64,000 nt of DNA from positions 1,550,001 to 1,614,000 of the forward strand of contig NC_010571.1 in NCBI RefSeq assembly GCF_000019965.1, given 5' to 3'. The translations under genes and the position numbers were made by a program. Of the stretch, positions 1 to 8,400 are shown one piece after another. The notes below the pieces were generated by a model. It was not told the origin of the DNA, searched no databases, and saw only the letters and a list, made by a program, of their open reading frames with translations. Source of the stretch: Opitutus terrae PB90-1. Lineage in GTDB: Bacteria; Verrucomicrobiota; Verrucomicrobiia; Opitutales; Opitutaceae. Positions within the stretch are counted from its first letter, which is position 1, and every line of letters starts with the position of its first letter.

Positions 1-756
1 GAAGGCCGGCTCGACGCGGTGTTTCTCATGGGTGACTCCGCGCCGATGCAGACACTGCGCAGCCTGATGCGCGCGCCGAACGTGCAGCTGTTCGATTTCA
101 AACAGGCGGACGCGTACGTTCGCCGCCACGCGTTCTTGAACAAATTCGAGCTGCCCCAAGGGACGCTCGATTTGGGCAAGAACGTGCCGGATCACGACGT
201 GACGCTCGTCGGGCCCACGGTCGAGTTGGTGGCGCGCGAAGGGCTGAACTCCGCGTTGTCGGACCTGTTGCTCAAGGCCGCCAAGGAAGTGCACGGGCGT
301 TCGGGATTCTTGCAGAAGCGCGGGGAGTTTCCTGCGCCGAGCGAGCACGAAATCCCGCTGAGCGAGGACGCGCAGCGCTACTACAAGTCGGGTGAAGGTT
401 TCATTTATCGCACGGTGCCGTCGTTCTGGTTGGCGAGCCTGATCACCCGGACGCTCGTGGCGATCGTGCCGCTCGCGCTGATCCTGATTCCTGCGATCCG
501 GCTGCTTCCGGTCGGCTATCGGATGAGCGTTCAGCTCCGGCTTTACCGGTATTACCGGCCGCTGCTCCGCATCGAGCGCGAGACGTTCGCGCCGTTGAGC
601 CCCGAGCGGCGAAACGAACTGCTTACGCGACTCGACGAAATCGAGCAGAGCATCAACCGGCTCAAGGTGCCGGCGTCCTTTGCGGATCGGTTCTACTGGC
701 TGCGCGGCTATCTCGCGTTCGTGCGCCAGCGGCTGCAGACGCCGAGCAACGATTAA
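1..756 (+). CDS. TAXI-family TRAP transporter solute-binding protein, C-terminal part
   Basis: The gene enters from the left edge in frame from base 1, so its true start is outside the window; 251 codons plus the stop are visible. The visible part begins with the GRLDAVFLMGD stretch and continues into the C-terminal lobe typical of TAXI (TRAP-associated extracytoplasmic immunogenic) binding proteins. It has an unusual C-terminal addition: a hydrophobic segment (about visible residues 145-172, rich in L, I and V) followed by a charged cytoplasmic-looking tail of about 75 residues with a RLDEIEQSINRLK helix. That architecture, a periplasmic lobe tethered by a C-terminal membrane helix, suggests a membrane-anchored sensor or binding protein rather than a free periplasmic one. 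Permease genes are not visible here. Family assignment is from sequence style; the ligand is unknown. Confidence 0.72.
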   Translation, partial: EGRLDAVFLMGDSAPMQTLRSLMRAPNVQLFDFKQADAYVRRHAFLNKFELPQGTLDLGKNVPDHDVTLVGPTVELVAREGLNSALSDLLLKAAKEVHGRSGFLQKRGEFPAPSEHEIPLSEDAQRYYKSGEGFIYRTVPSFWLASLITRTLVAIVPLALILIPAIRLLPVGYRMSVQLRLYRYYRPLLRIERETFAPLSPERRNELLTRLDEIEQSINRLKVPASFADRFYWLRGYLAFVRQRLQTPSND

Positions 757-850
757 GAATGAATGGTTGCCCGCGGTCGGGGGGGCGAAAAGGTATTACG
801 AGTGAACCGCGCGGGAACCTGTCACGCACGTTCGAGCAGCTGTTTTTGAG

Positions 851-924
851 GTAGGGCGGGCATTCCGCTGCCCGCCGCGAGGTCGTTTGACGCTCCGCGG
901 CGCTCACGGAGTGAGCGCCCTACC
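851..924. repeat. Interspersed GTAGGGCG...CGCCCTACC palindromic repeat, copy 1
   Basis: Starts with GTAGGGCGGGC and ends with GAGCGCCCTACC, with inverted internal stems (GCGGGCA...TGCCCGC). It lies between the convergent TAXI-type gene and prs. Same terminal sequences as the copies near 8.3, 48.2, 52.1, 54.2, 54.7, 56.7 and 59.6 kb. It could fold into a transcript-end hairpin for both neighbours. Confidence 0.75.
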
Positions 925-950
925 AACCTCACGGACTGCGTCCGCCGGCC

Positions 951-1901
951 CTAAAATCCCTTGATCTGGAAAAGTCCGCTGACGCTCTCGTTGCTGTTGG
1001 TGCGGATGATCGCGTCGCCGAGCAGCCGGGCGATGCTGAGCACCTGGATCGGCAGGTCGCGCGGGTTGACCGGCGTGGAGTTGGTGGTGATCAGCTCGTC
1101 GATCGGGCCGGCCTTCAGTCGCTGGTAAGCGGTTTCGTTGAGAATGCAGTGGCTCACGGCCGCCGTGATCGTCATCGCGCCGCTCTTCTTCAGCTTGTCC
1201 GCGGCGGCCGTGATCGTGCCGGCGGTCTCGGTCATGTCATCGACGATCAGCACGTCGCACCCGGCGACCTCGCCGACCAGGGTGAGCGCCTCGACCTCGT
1301 CGGGCGTTCGGCGCTTCTTGGCGATCACGGCGAGCGTCGCACCGAGTGCGTCGGTGTAAGCCGAGGCCATTTTCATCCGGCCGACATCGGGCGAGCAGAC
1401 GACCAGCGGCCGGTCGGTTTTGCGCTTGGCCAAGTGCGCGAAAAACACGGGCGACGCGTAGAGGTGGTCGACGGGAATGTCGAAGAAGCCCTGGATCTGC
1501 TGGCTGTGCAGGTCCATCGTCAGAATCCGCGTGGCACCGGCGGCCACCAGCAGGTTGGCGACGAGCTTGGCGGTGATCGGCACGCGCGGCTGGTCTTTGC
1601 GATCCTGGCGCGCATAGCCGTAGAACGGCAGCACGGCGGTGATCCGCGCTGCCGACGCGCGCCGCGCCGCATCGATCATGATCACGAGCTCCATCAGGTG
1701 ATGGTTCGTCGGCGGGCACGTCGACTGGATGATGAACACATCCTGCCCGCGGACGTTCTCGTTGATCTTCACGAAGGACTCGCCATCAGGAAAGGCGGTG
1801 ACCGTGGCATTGCCGAGCGGCACGTTGATCGTGCGGCAGATTTCTTCGGCGAGCGCGCGGTTCGAATTTCCCGAGAAAATGCGGAGCTCGGAACCGTTCA
1901 T
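951..1901 (-). CDS. prs: Ribose-phosphate pyrophosphokinase
   Basis: Makes PRPP from ribose-5-phosphate and ATP for nucleotide, histidine and tryptophan synthesis in the cytoplasm. The 316-residue product has the family length when begun at the ATG giving MNGSELRIFSGN; the frame is open much further upstream but that part has no family character. Visible motifs: FPDGE near residue 40, FYGYARQDR near 95, DLHSQQIQGFF near 128 and the PRPP-binding loop VDDMTETAGT near 220. The loop reads DDMTETAGT where many homologues have DDIIDTGGT, a variation seen in part of the family. It stands alone, divergent from a small proline-rich gene. Confidence 0.95.
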   Translation of the reverse strand: MNGSELRIFSGNSNRALAEEICRTINVPLGNATVTAFPDGESFVKINENVRGQDVFIIQSTCPPTNHHLMELVIMIDAARRASAARITAVLPFYGYARQDRKDQPRVPITAKLVANLLVAAGATRILTMDLHSQQIQGFFDIPVDHLYASPVFFAHLAKRKTDRPLVVCSPDVGRMKMASAYTDALGATLAVIAKKRRTPDEVEALTLVGEVAGCDVLIVDDMTETAGTITAAADKLKKSGAMTITAAVSHCILNETAYQRLKAGPIDELITTNSTPVNPRDLPIQVLSIARLLGDAIIRTNSNESVSGLFQIKGF

Positions 1902-2071
1902 GACTCGCGGATCTTGTCGCAGTCGCGTCGCGGAGGAAGCCAATTGTGGCGACGAATGGCGTCGCGTTCCGGCGAAAATCGGCCATGGTGAGTCACACTC
2001 ATACCGGCCCCGCCTGCGGGAATGCTGCGGGCCTGCGACCGGCGGAGAAAACTTTCTCTCGAAAGGATGCC

Positions 2072-2293
2072 ATGAGCACGAATCCGAATCCGACCAATTC
2101 CAATCCGGACGAAGCGGCCCCGAAAGCGCCAGCGGCGCATGCGCCCATGCCGCTGCCCCCGACGCAGTCCGGCTCCAAGTTTTTCCAAGGCGGCGGCCGG
2201 CCGGGCAAGGCCGGGCCGGTGCAACCACGGCAGTTCGTGGGGCGCGGCTTCGCGCGCGCGTCGCACGATCACAATCGCGGCCGGTCGAAGTGA
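2072..2293 (+). CDS. Small proline/asparagine-rich protein of unknown function
   Basis: A 73-residue reading frame beginning at an ATG preceded by GAAAGGA about 5 bases upstream, a good ribosome binding site for this genome. The product starts MSTNPNPTNSNPDEAAPK, then is rich in Ala, Pro and Gly, with a basic Arg-rich C-terminus (about residues 50-73). It has no membrane segment or recognisable domain and looks intrinsically disordered. Divergent from prs. I do not recognise a family; the support is the ribosome binding site and coding-like composition. The small Pro/Ala-rich protein at 35916 has a similar plan (disordered N-part, basic C-part). Confidence 0.5.
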   Translation: MSTNPNPTNSNPDEAAPKAPAAHAPMPLPPTQSGSKFFQGGGRPGKAGPVQPRQFVGRGFARASHDHNRGRSK

Positions 2294-2452
2294 GCGTATC
2301 CTTCTGTTGAACGCGCAAGCGGAGCGCGGGCGACGCGAAGCAAGGATGCCCCCTGAGGAGTATGCCCGGGGGGTGCTCGGGAACACCCCTCAATTGTGGC
2401 CGGATTTCTGTGGTCGTACGCGTTTAGCGCTTGTAGGGTGGCTTCGGGTACA

Positions 2453-4144
2453 ATGACTGGGAGCATGCTCCAGCATCAAACGGTTATGCGAATGGGCGGG
2501 GTGTTAGCATTGTTAGTGATCGGGATATCGGGGGCGCTCGCTGCCGCCGACGAGTCGGCGAGCTACACGGTCTCTGGTGGCACCGCTGAAGTTTCGACGA
2601 CTGCCACCTACGATGGAGAAGGTCACGCGGTCGAAGTGGGCGAGACCGGCTTTGAAGTTGTCGGTGCGCCGCATCAAGACGGCTTGATCGTCAACGGCGG
2701 TGGTAAACTGACGCTCCTCAGCGGCGCTGCAGTGACCGTGGCAAGTGATGCCAGCAGCAACAAAACAGTCTTCATGCGCGTGGGCTATGGCACCGAGGGA
2801 TCGCTGGTGATGCAGAGCGGCTCGGCGCTCACGGTCGGTAGCTCGGAGCGCTACGCGAACTTTCAAGTCGGCCAGGGAGCCTCCGGCACCAACGGCACGG
2901 TGACTCAGAATGGCGGAGCGATCACGGTGTTTGGATCCTTCAACGTCGGCGTGAACGGCGGTAAGGGCGTCTATACGATCAACGGCGGCTCGCTCACCTT
3001 CGATCACACCGGCGCTACGGCCACGGACGGGCGGACGTCGCTGATCTCGATCGGCATGAACAACGCCACAACATCGTTTGGCACCTCGTCGGGCACGATG
3101 AACATCGCGGGCGGCTTGGTGGAAGCGAAGCCGGTGGAGCCGGGTGCTGCGATCGGCATCATCATCGGCAACCGGGCATATGATGCGCGGCCCGGCTACA
3201 GCGGCCAGGCAACCAACTCGGGCAACGCGGGAGCGGGTGAAGGCATCGTGAACCAGACCGGCGGCCGGTTCCGGATCGGCTCGGGCGCGAATCTCTATCT
3301 CTCCGGCCAAGGCAATGGGACCTACAACCTAAACGACGGCACGCTGGAAATCGGCGGATGGTCACTCCACACGAGGTACGGCGGCTCCACCACATCAACT
3401 TACGCGCTCAACCTTGGTGGCGGCACGATCAAGGTGATCGGCTCTGCGCTCAGCACCGACGTCAATGCGACGCTCGTCGCCGGCAGCACTTCCACCATCG
3501 ACACCAACGAACTCGGCGCGACGTGGTCGGGTGTGCTCAGCGGCACCGGTGAGTTGACGAAAGCGGGCGCGGCTACGCTGACGTTGAGCGGCAGCAACAC
3601 GTTCTCTGGTGGTACGACGGTAAGCGCCGGCACGCTGCTGGTCAGTGGAGCGCTGACGAATTCCGCGGTCACCGTCGAATCCGGTGCCACCCTCGCCGGC
3701 CGGGGCACGATCAAGTCGGTCGCCGTCCTCGGCGGCGGAACCCTGGCCCTGGGCGACACGCGCGGGACCATGAACATCACCGACGATCTCACGCTCGCGG
3801 GGACCAGCACGGTGGCCCTTTATCTTGCGAGTGACTCGAGCTACGACCATCTGGCCGTGGGCGGAACCATTTTCGCCAACGGAATACTTTCCGTCCAACT
3901 GGCCGGAACCTACAGCCCGCTGACGGGCGCGAGCTTCGACCTGTTCGATGGCACGTTCAGCGGTGTTTTCAGCGATCCCCAACTTCCCTCGCTCGGCACC
4001 GGGCTGATGTGGAACACCAGCGCGCTCTACACCGATGGTGTGATTTCGGTCCAAGCCATCCCGGAACCGGCAACGTGGGCCGGCCTCGCGGGCCTATTGG
4101 GACTTGCGGTGGCGATGTGGCATCGCCGACGGGCGCACGCCTGA
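2453..4144 (+). CDS. PEP-CTERM sorted protein with autotransporter-type beta-strand repeat
   Basis: A secreted, presumably surface-associated protein. N-terminal signal peptide (VLALLVIGISGALAAADE), a long Gly/Ser/Thr/Asn-rich region expected to form a right-handed beta-helix, one clear autotransporter-associated beta-strand repeat (LTLSGSNTFSGGTTVSAGTL, about residues 375-395), and a C-terminal PEP-CTERM sorting signal: PEPATWAGLAGL, a hydrophobic helix, then a basic WHRRR tail. PEP-CTERM proteins are processed by an exosortase, which is not in this window. Start choice is uncertain: ATGs at 2453, 2465, 2486 and 2492 all lie before the signal peptide and none has a strong ribosome binding site; 2453 keeps all four. 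Function within the cell envelope is unknown. Confidence 0.82.
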   Translation: MTGSMLQHQTVMRMGGVLALLVIGISGALAAADESASYTVSGGTAEVSTTATYDGEGHAVEVGETGFEVVGAPHQDGLIVNGGGKLTLLSGAAVTVASDASSNKTVFMRVGYGTEGSLVMQSGSALTVGSSERYANFQVGQGASGTNGTVTQNGGAITVFGSFNVGVNGGKGVYTINGGSLTFDHTGATATDGRTSLISIGMNNATTSFGTSSGTMNIAGGLVEAKPVEPGAAIGIIIGNRAYDARPGYSGQATNSGNAGAGEGIVNQTGGRFRIGSGANLYLSGQGNGTYNLNDGTLEIGGWSLHTRYGGSTTSTYALNLGGGTIKVIGSALSTDVNATLVAGSTSTIDTNELGATWSGVLSGTGELTKAGAATLTLSGSNTFSGGTTVSAGTLLVSGALTNSAVTVESGATLAGRGTIKSVAVLGGGTLALGDTRGTMNITDDLTLAGTSTVALYLASDSSYDHLAVGGTIFANGILSVQLAGTYSPLTGASFDLFDGTFSGVFSDPQLPSLGTGLMWNTSALYTDGVISVQAIPEPATWAGLAGLLGLAVAMWHRRRAHA

Positions 4145-4335
4145 ACGAGTTTCGTCCGTTACAGCCAGTCGCGGTCGCGTCCCGCCCGTATTTCCGTGGT
4201 CGGGCTGCGTGCACCGCGGTGCAAAGGATCGGGGGATCTCCGAGGCATTTCGCGGCAACGAATCGCGGCGGAAGGAGACTATGAAGGCCCGACCAAGAGC
4301 GGCTCGGAGCCGTTCGGCGTCGCTGTCCTTCATCC

Positions 4336-4983
4336 ATGCGTCTTGGTTTCAAAACTCACTGGGCTGACCGCTTGCAGGGCGTGCTGCACCGTCGCGACGT
4401 CGGCAACGGCGAGAATGCCCCCGCGGACGGGCGGCCCGTCGTTCCCGTCGACAAGGCTTGGGACGAAGCCTTTCTCCGCGTGGAGAGTTACTTGCGGGCC
4501 CATCATCTCGAGAGCCGCGTCCTGCTCTCCCGGCTCACGGGCGAGATCATCCAGGCCGCGCGCGAGTTGGCGACGCAGCTGCCGGCGGAACCTCCGGTGA
4601 CGGTGGCGCTGCGGGTGGCGCACGCGCGGATCGGCGAGTGGTTGCAGACGTTGTTGCATGACGGCAACTGGGCAGACGAACGTTTCCGCGCCCGCGGCCG
4701 GCTCGCGTTGCTGATGTCGGAACTGCCGCAGCATTGCCCCGAGCGATTTCTGGCGGCGGAACCGCCGCCGGCGCCGATCGCGCAGCGGCTGGCGAGTGCG
4801 AGCCTGTTGCCGGCCCCGGAATTGCGGCCGACGCCGATGCCACCGGCGATGCTGGAGTTTCCGCTGGCGGAGATGGCCGAGGAAAAGTGGGTCACCTTCA
4901 GCCGCTCGACTTTCACCCGCTCCGCCGCGTCGTGGGTGTTGTTCATCGGCCTGCTCGGCGTGGCGTGGTTTGCGACGCGTTGA
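4336..4983 (+). CDS. Hypothetical protein with C-terminal membrane helix, paired with opgH
   Basis: A 215-residue protein ending two bases before the opgH start, so almost certainly translated with it. Residues 1-110 look helical and soluble; 140-175 are Pro/Ala-rich; the last 20 residues (SWVLFIGLLGVAWFATR) form one membrane helix. I do not recognise a family. Escherichia coli OpgH carries a long cytoplasmic N-terminal region before its first membrane helix, and the OpgH encoded just downstream lacks most of it; this protein could be a detached regulatory or scaffold part. That link is inference from position, length and the membrane helix only. Confidence 0.7.
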   Translation: MRLGFKTHWADRLQGVLHRRDVGNGENAPADGRPVVPVDKAWDEAFLRVESYLRAHHLESRVLLSRLTGEIIQAARELATQLPAEPPVTVALRVAHARIGEWLQTLLHDGNWADERFRARGRLALLMSELPQHCPERFLAAEPPPAPIAQRLASASLLPAPELRPTPMPPAMLEFPLAEMAEEKWVTFSRSTFTRSAASWVLFIGLLGVAWFATR

Positions 4984-4985
4984 CC

Positions 4986-7127
4986 ATGCAGGTGCACCCA
5001 TTTCAGCCGACTGACATTGATCCGCGGGTGGCGACGCGGCGACGCACGCGGGTGGCCGGGCTCGTGCTGGCGATCACCGCGCCGGCGACGTGGCTGATGG
5101 CCGACCTGCATTGGCGCACCGGTTTCGATTTCTGGAAACTCGGTCACGTGCTGTTGTTCATGATTCTGTTCGCGCTGATCGCGTTCGGCGCGGTGCAGGC
5201 GGCGATCGGCTATTTCGTGCGGCGGCGCGGCGGGGATCGCTTCGACATCCAGCGCACGATCGATCCGGCAGATGACACGCCGCTGCTCGCGCCCACGGCG
5301 GTGATCATGCCGATCTGCAACGAAGAGGTGCGGCGCGTGATGGAGGGGCTGCGCGTGAGCTTCGAGTCGGTGCGCGCGAACGGCCGCGTGCCGAACTGCG
5401 ACTTTTTCATCCTCAGCGATTCGACCGATCCGAACCGCTGGATCGAGGAGGAGGCGGCGTGGCTGTCGCTCGTCCAACAGCTCGACGCGCACGGCCGGAT
5501 TTTTTACCGGAAGCGCCGCGTTGGCATCAACAAGAAGGCCGGCAACGTGGCGGACTTCTGCCGCCGCTGGGGGAGCCGTTACCGCTACATGATCGTGCTC
5601 GACGCGGACAGCGTCATGGGCGGCGAAGCGGTGGAGAAGCTGGTACGGATGATGGAGCGCAATCCGCGCGTGGGCTTGATCCAGGCGGTGCCGGCGCTCG
5701 CCAACGGCGAATCGATCCTCGCGCGTGTGCAGCAGTTCGCCAGCCGGCTTTACGGCGGGCTCTTCGCGGCAGGCTTGAATTTCTGGCAGATGGGCGAGTC
5801 GAACTACTGGGGCCACAACGCGATCATCCGGTTGCAGCCCTTCATCAAGCACTGCTCGCTGCCCGAATTGCCGGGCGCCGGGCCCTTCGGCGGCCGGATC
5901 CTGAGTCACGACTACGTCGAGGCGGCGCTCATGCGGCGGGCCGGCTGGCAGGTGTGGCTCGCGACGGATCTGCCGGGCAACTATGAGGAATGTCCGCCGA
6001 ATCTGGTGGAGTTTGCGAAGCGCGACCGCCGCTGGCTGCAGGGCAATCTGCAGCACACGCGGCTGATCGTCGCGCGCGGATTTCACGCGGTGAACCGCAT
6101 TCACTTCCTGCTCGGAATCCTGAGCTACCTCGCGTCGCCCTTGTGGTTCCTGTTCCTGGTGATCTCCTGTGTGATCGTCTACCGGGCGCAGCCGGCGTAT
6201 GGCGCGGTCGCGGCGAGTCACGCTTTGCCGGCCGGCTCCGGCCTGCAGGCGCTGGGCTTGTTCGGGGTGACGATGGGACTGTTGTTTTTGCCGAAGGTAC
6301 TCGCGCTGCTGGAGCTGCGCGGCCGACCGCTCCGGCGCGCGAGCTTCGGCGGCTGGCGCAACGTGATGCTCAGCGCCGGACTGGAGACGGTGATCTTCAC
6401 GTTGATCGCGCCGATCCTGATGCTGTTTCACACCAAGTTCGTTTTCCTGACGCTGGCGCGGCAAACGGTCACGTGGGGCACGCAGCGGCGCAACGCCGGC
6501 AACTCGGCGTGGTCCGAGGCGGTGCAAGCGCACATCCAGCAAACGCTGCTCGGCGTGGCGTTTTTGTTTTTCGTGTCCGGTGTGAGCTCCACGCTCGCGT
6601 GGTGGATGTCGCCGCTGCTCGCCGGCATCCTGCTGTCGATCCCGATTTCGTATGTGACCGGCACGGCCGCGCCGGGACTGGCGCTGCGCGAGGCGGGGAT
6701 TTTCCTGACACCGGAGGAAACCGCGCCGCGACCCGAGCTGAGCCGTCTGGCGAACGTGCTCGCCGAGCCCGTGTCGGGACGGCCGGTGCCGGACGAATTG
6801 CTGGCGCACTACGGCGTGTTGCAGGCAGTGCTCGATCCCTACGTCAACGCCGCGCACGTGTCGCTGCTGCGCGCGAAGAGTGATCCGCCGCCGGCGACGG
6901 AGCAGCGGTTGGCGGAATTGCGCGAGCGGCTGGTGCGTGAGGGTCCGGCGGCGCTGAACTCGCGCGAGTTGCTTGCCGTGTTGGCCGACGTGGACGCGAT
7001 GGTGGCGTTGCACGAAGACGTGTGGGCGGCGCCCTCGTGGCGGCTGGCCGCGTGGTGGCAGCGCGCCTTGGAGCATTATCACCTCGTCGCGCCGCCGCCA
7101 CAGACGGCGTTTACGCGCGCGGCGTGA
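4986..7127 (+). CDS. opgH: Glucans biosynthesis glucosyltransferase OpgH/MdoH
   Basis: Inner-membrane GT2 enzyme that polymerises and exports the beta-1,2-glucan backbone of osmoregulated periplasmic glucans from UDP-glucose. Two membrane helices near residues 25-45 and 55-75 precede the glycosyltransferase domain. Visible catalytic elements: LDADSVMGG near residue 206 (the D-x-D type metal site), SHDYVEAALMRR near 308, and RDRRWLQGN near 347, the Q/RxxRW-type processivity motif. Several further membrane helices follow. At 713 residues it is shorter than the roughly 850 of E. coli OpgH, lacking most of the N-terminal cytoplasmic part. No opgG partner lies nearby. The start ATG is two bases after the stop of the preceding gene. 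Confidence 0.9.
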   Translation: MQVHPFQPTDIDPRVATRRRTRVAGLVLAITAPATWLMADLHWRTGFDFWKLGHVLLFMILFALIAFGAVQAAIGYFVRRRGGDRFDIQRTIDPADDTPLLAPTAVIMPICNEEVRRVMEGLRVSFESVRANGRVPNCDFFILSDSTDPNRWIEEEAAWLSLVQQLDAHGRIFYRKRRVGINKKAGNVADFCRRWGSRYRYMIVLDADSVMGGEAVEKLVRMMERNPRVGLIQAVPALANGESILARVQQFASRLYGGLFAAGLNFWQMGESNYWGHNAIIRLQPFIKHCSLPELPGAGPFGGRILSHDYVEAALMRRAGWQVWLATDLPGNYEECPPNLVEFAKRDRRWLQGNLQHTRLIVARGFHAVNRIHFLLGILSYLASPLWFLFLVISCVIVYRAQPAYGAVAASHALPAGSGLQALGLFGVTMGLLFLPKVLALLELRGRPLRRASFGGWRNVMLSAGLETVIFTLIAPILMLFHTKFVFLTLARQTVTWGTQRRNAGNSAWSEAVQAHIQQTLLGVAFLFFVSGVSSTLAWWMSPLLAGILLSIPISYVTGTAAPGLALREAGIFLTPEETAPRPELSRLANVLAEPVSGRPVPDELLAHYGVLQAVLDPYVNAAHVSLLRAKSDPPPATEQRLAELRERLVREGPAALNSRELLAVLADVDAMVALHEDVWAAPSWRLAAWWQRALEHYHLVAPPPQTAFTRAA

Positions 7128-7156
7128 GGTGGGACCGCGGCACCGCGGCCTCGGGT

Positions 7157-7290
7157 GCTAGCCCGGATATTTCATGAGATATCCGCGCTCCGGGCTGACT
7201 CTGTCGGGGCTAGCCGCGCAAGGTCGCTCCGCCGCAGGCGGACGGAAATTTCGGACTGAGCTTCACTCCTGTTCATGAAGTTTCCGCGCC
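7157..7290. repeat. CTAGCCCGGA-ended interspersed element, copy 1
   Basis: Begins CTAGCCCGGATATTTCATGA, and its right part (7196-7290) matches 42038-42124 closely over about 90 bases, sharing GACTCTGTCGGGGCTAGC, GGTCGCTCCGCCGCAGGCGG and CTCCTGTTCATGAA. The left end is the inverted counterpart of the right end of the second copy (CATGAAATTTCCGGGCTAG), giving a terminal inverted repeat of about 19 bases. No coding capacity; a MITE- or REP-like non-autonomous element is the best description. Confidence 0.75.
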
Positions 7291-7347
7291 AGCCATTGGC
7301 GTCTCGAACTGGGCCGGGCTCGGCGTGTCCGTGGAGCGGCGCGTTCG

Positions 7348-8280
7348 ATGATGCACGAAATCGAAATCACCGAAATCCCCCCGCTCAAGCCGGCTGAGCA
7401 AACGCTGTTGGACATGCACAGTGTCCTCAACGTGTTCAACGTGCTCTGGAGCGAGCTCACGCTGATCGGACTCGCGCTTGCGGACGATCCGGCGCATCTG
7501 CGGGAAGGGCAGGCGTTGATCGGACGGTTGGTGGCCGGGCTACGCGATCCCGTCGCGAGCCTCGAGGCGGCGCGACACATCGAATCGCACATTGCCCACG
7601 TCGCAGCGGAGATCGCGGAGAGCTTGGCGGCTCGGCCCGGAGCGGGCCGGCGCCCGGAGGTGGCGCGGTCACTCGCGAGCCTGGAGTCGGTCTTTGCCGT
7701 GCTGCGGGTGCGTGCGCGCGAGGTGCTCGCGCGCGCCGGCCGGCCCGAGCTGTGGCTCGACATGACGGTGGCGGAACTGTTGAGCGACTTCTACGAGGTG
7801 CTCGCCGCGATGCAGACCGGCAGTCACGGCCGGTTCGGGATTGTCTACAACGCGGCGGTGCAGGGGCCGAACGACTACTACGTGGACCTGCGCTTTGAGA
7901 GCGCGGTTGACGACCGGCTGCGGCTGCCGCTGGTGTTCAAGGACGCGATGCGTGACCTCGTCGCGAACGCCCGGAAATACACGGCGCCTGGCGGACAGAT
8001 CACCGCCGCGTTGTTCGCGGACCACGACCGGCTGCGGCTCGCGGTGCGCGATACCGGGCGCGGCATTCCGATGGCGGAGCTGGCGAGCGTGATCGACTAC
8101 GGCCGGCGTGGCAGCAACGTGAGTGACGTCCGCACCATGGGCGGGGGATTCGGGCTGACGAAGGCGTTTTTCGTCACGAAACAATTTGGCGGGCGCTTTT
8201 GGATCGCCTCGGAGCTGGGCCACGGCACGCGCGTGCGGATCGAGATCCCGCTGACGCCGCCGGCGGCCGCGGCTTCGTAG
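7348..8280 (+). CDS. Cytoplasmic sensor histidine kinase
   Basis: 310 residues with no signal peptide or membrane helix. A possible H-box lies at residues 22-30 (DMHSVLNVFN), followed by a helical region with a second helical pair (residues 60-130). The C-terminal HATPase domain is clear: N-box DLVANARKYT near residue 207, G1 box DTGRGIP near 235, and G2 box GGGFGLTKA near 264. The input would come through other proteins or the poorly defined N-terminus. No response regulator is adjacent; the CheY-like single-domain protein at 10827 is a possible partner by proximity only. The stop codon TAG is followed directly by a GTAGGGCC-type repeat. Confidence 0.85.
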   Translation: MMHEIEITEIPPLKPAEQTLLDMHSVLNVFNVLWSELTLIGLALADDPAHLREGQALIGRLVAGLRDPVASLEAARHIESHIAHVAAEIAESLAARPGAGRRPEVARSLASLESVFAVLRVRAREVLARAGRPELWLDMTVAELLSDFYEVLAAMQTGSHGRFGIVYNAAVQGPNDYYVDLRFESAVDDRLRLPLVFKDAMRDLVANARKYTAPGGQITAALFADHDRLRLAVRDTGRGIPMAELASVIDYGRRGSNVSDVRTMGGGFGLTKAFFVTKQFGGRFWIASELGHGTRVRIEIPLTPPAAAAS

Positions 8281-8281
8281 G

Positions 8282-8357
8282 GTAGGGCCGGCGTTCAGCG
8301 CCGGCCGGGAGCGTCGGCCCGGGCTGGTTCGCGGCTGCCGGCGAGCGGCAGCCCTAC
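8282..8357. repeat. GTAGGGCC...GCCCTAC palindromic repeat, copy 2
   Basis: GTAGGGCCGGCG at the left end, GCGGCAGCCCTAC at the right, with the internal stem GCCGGCG...CGCCGGC. Shares GCGGCTGCCGGCGAGCGGCA exactly with the copy at 52055-52106. Sits between the converging kinase and M3 peptidase genes. Confidence 0.75.
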
Positions 8358-8400
8358 AGCGGAACGCGACGGCGGCGGCCCAGGGACCCGACCGGGCTGA

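Noticed and set aside
4503-7082. 859-codon open frame on the minus strand over opgH
   Set aside because: Antisense to a clear OpgH gene; rich in Arg, His and Gln as expected for the shadow frame of a high-GC gene; no family motif.
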